Shown: positions 3,822-5,071 of the stretch, piece by piece
Numbering within the stretch: the stretch's first letter is position 1
Layout of the letters: every line of letters starts with the position of its first letter
NCBI GenBank assembly: GCA_913043885.1
Contig: CAJWOB010000222.1
Span: 1-5,071, forward strand
DNA length: 5,071 nt
From: an uncultured Spirochaetaceae bacterium
GTDB taxonomy: Bacteria > Spirochaetota > Spirochaetia > SZUA-6 > Bin103
Direction of reading: 5' to 3'
Notes under the pieces: generated by a model
Databases searched by the model: none
What the model was told of the DNA's origin: nothing
What the model saw: the letters and a program-made list of their open reading frames with translations, nothing else
Position numbers and translations under genes: made by a program

Positions 3822-5071
3822 GTGGCCGACCCTAGGTCCGACATCACAGGCGAGTCGGAGTCCGGCCGCCGGCGCCGGACATTCTCGCTTGGTGCGCTCA
3901 TCACCGTGCTGATTGCCGCGACACTGGTGGTCGGCTTTGGGGCCTCGATGTCGTACTTCCTGATACAGAGCAATGCGAATCTGGTGGACACCGCCGAGGA
4001 CAACCTGCGGCGGCAGTCGGACGTGCTGACCGCCTCGATTGAGGACGCCATGAACGCTGGTCAGGCTGGCGTTGCAGTCGAGCGCGTTGCAGACATAGAG
4101 ACTCTGGATCCAAGCTTCTCGATCGAGCTATTCGGACCTACCGGGGAAACCGCATTCACCACGAACACCACCATAGACGCGGTGAATCGACGACTCGGTG
4201 GACGTCCGTTCGCGGCCCGTGAGGTCGACAGCGATGCCGTTGTCAGCCTCGGCGATGACCCACAGTTCCGCAGTGCCGTCTCGACACGGGAAGGAGTGCT
4301 CTCTCGAGAAGCGGTCGACGGCAAGACCTTCTTCGTCATCCACCGCCCGCTGCCCAATCAGCTCTCCTGCGTACGCTGCCATGGGGAGGACACGGACGTA
4401 CGCGGCGTCATCCGCCTTCCGGCCGATGTCACCACACTGTTCGAGCAAACCAGGTGGAATCTCATCATCGCCGCCGCCATCGTCGGTGGCGCGGTGCTGC
4501 TCCTCACCGTCGTGCTGACCTCGGTGTTCCGACGCACCATCGTCCGACCGATCACACAGATCGGGGCCGTATGTCGGCGGGTCATGCTCGGCCGGTTCGA
4601 TCACAAAGTAGGGTTCCTCTCGGATAGCGAAATCGGGCAGCTCGGCGACGCGGTCAATAGCATGATCGATGGACTGAAAGAGCGTTTCGAACTATCCAAG
4701 TATGTCTCCGCGTCGACACTGCAGGCGGTACAGCAACAAGCCACCGCCACGGCACTCGAGGTCACGCTCCTGTTCACCGACATCCGTGGCTTTACCTCGC
4801 ACTCACTGGAGCACCCACCAGAACGCGTCGTCGCTTCACTCAACCATGTGCTAAACGTGCAAACTGAACTGATACATCGTTGTGGCGGCGACGTCGACAA
4901 GTACGTGGGAGACGCGGTGGTGGCGCTATTCAGCGGTGAGGACAAGGAGCTGCGGGCCTGCGAGACGGCACTCCTGCTACAAGGCGAGCTTGTCAGCAAC
5001 CCGGAGCGATACCATCACTGGGCCTGCCCCGGTTCTGTGGACAGTAATGGGCTTTCATACATGAGTAGAGT
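3822..5071 (+). CDS. Heme-c sensor class III adenylate cyclase, 3' part interrupted
   Basis: A membrane cyclase predicted to make cAMP from ATP in response to an extracytoplasmic heme signal. The basic stretch RRRR (16-19) precedes TM1 (about 23-48). A periplasmic sensor domain spans about 49-212 and carries the heme-c attachment motif CVRCH (Cys183, Cys186, His187) in the context PLPNQLSCVRCHGEDTDVRG. TM2 is about 213-235. A HAMP domain follows at about 236-289 (Pro243 of helix 1; DSEIGQLGDAVNSM, 268-281). The linker has KYVSASTLQAV (293-303), typical just before cyclase domains. The catalytic domain begins near 312, with metal-binding Asp320 in LFTDIRGFTS and Asp364 in DKYVGDAVVALF. Lys360 is the residue expected for ATP rather than GTP specificity. 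Resemblance to cyclases stops near residue 399; residues 400-416 appear to be translated insertion-sequence DNA, and the frame is still open at the window end. The downstream Arg/Asn transition-state region is missing, so this copy is probably inactive. The GTG start has a good Shine-Dalgarno sequence. Confidence 0.88.
   Translation, partial: MADPRSDITGESESGRRRRTFSLGALITVLIAATLVVGFGASMSYFLIQSNANLVDTAEDNLRRQSDVLTASIEDAMNAGQAGVAVERVADIETLDPSFSIELFGPTGETAFTTNTTIDAVNRRLGGRPFAAREVDSDAVVSLGDDPQFRSAVSTREGVLSREAVDGKTFFVIHRPLPNQLSCVRCHGEDTDVRGVIRLPADVTTLFEQTRWNLIIAAAIVGGAVLLLTVVLTSVFRRTIVRPITQIGAVCRRVMLGRFDHKVGFLSDSEIGQLGDAVNSMIDGLKERFELSKYVSASTLQAVQQQATATALEVTLLFTDIRGFTSHSLEHPPERVVASLNHVLNVQTELIHRCGGDVDKYVGDAVVALFSGEDKELRACETALLLQGELVSNPERYHHWACPGSVDSNGLSYMSR
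5019..5071 (+). mobile_element. Probable left end of an IS3-family insertion sequence inside the cyclase gene
   Basis: From 5019 the DNA reads TGGGCCTGCCCCGG, then TTCTGTGGACA ending at 5043. This matches the general form of IS3-family terminal repeats as I remember them: TG at the tip, a CCTGCCCC block, then TGGACA about ten bases on. At 5061 an ATG begins ATGAGTAGAGT (Met-Ser-Arg-), at the distance from the tip where the first transposase frame (orfA, helix-turn-helix) of such elements usually starts. At the same point the cyclase ORF stops resembling its family. Only 53 bp are visible, so the other end, the target duplication and the transposase cannot be checked. An assembly join is the alternative. 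Confidence 0.5.

Noticed and set aside
4128..4604. Minus-strand frame of 158 codons opposite the cyclase sensor region
   Set aside because: Antisense shadow; the plus strand shows CxxCH, a transmembrane helix and HAMP in order.
4882..5064. Plus-strand frame of 60 codons across the cyclase/IS junction
   Set aside because: Out of frame with the cyclase motif DKYVGDAV and it runs through the junction; no start signal or domain.
1..5071. tRNA, rRNA, CRISPR array or riboswitch
   Set aside because: No regularly spaced repeats, no cloverleaf-like segment and no recognised aptamer core were seen; nearly all of the window is covered by protein genes.

Overview
The window comes from a high-GC bacterium. 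By hand count, 721-780 has 18 A/T of 60 and 1921-1980 has 15 A/T of 60, so the left half is about 70-75% GC. A very short lipoprotein-type signal, a c-type heme sensor and a class III cyclase would fit a myxobacterial/deltaproteobacterial-type Gram-negative, but no marker here fixes the taxon. The sequence looks like the end of an assembly contig: a gene is cut at the left edge, and the right edge lies in what appears to be the first bases of an insertion sequence.

Layout. 1-402 is the 3' end of a helical, TPR-like protein gene (+). 403-518 is a short intergenic region with a perfect 6-2-6 palindrome and a plausible sigma-70-type promoter. 519-1358 (+) encodes an unrecognised 279-residue probable lipoprotein with its own Shine-Dalgarno sequence. 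A compact hairpin at 1369-1389 separates it from the convergent def-fmt pair on the minus strand: peptide deformylase (2843-2325) followed 20 nt later by methionyl-tRNA formyltransferase (2304-1390). These two enzymes remove and add the N-formyl group of bacterial initiator methionine.

2844-2983 is a divergent promoter region. It has a consensus TTGACA for def, placed so that the transcript could be leaderless. Facing the other way is a second promoter-like pair whose -10/start region is overlaid by three CGACA/TGTCG half-sites. That promoter would drive a compact plus-strand operon: a 32-residue single-pass membrane micropeptide (2984-3082), a membrane-anchored YceI-family protein (3094-3819), and a transmembrane class III adenylate cyclase (3822 onward). 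The cyclase sensor domain carries a CxxCH heme-c motif and is joined to the catalytic domain through a HAMP domain. The operon is less GC-rich than the left half (3481-3540 has 23 A/T of 60; 4081-4140 has 29 A/T of 60).

The main points of interest are two. First, the arrangement micropeptide - anchored YceI (an isoprenoid-binding fold) - heme-c adenylate cyclase suggests an envelope redox or isoprenoid/quinone sensor that signals through cAMP. Second, the cyclase gene loses family resemblance at about position 5019, where an IS3-type terminal repeat appears to start. In this genome copy the cyclase domain is therefore probably cut before its transition-state-stabilising residues.
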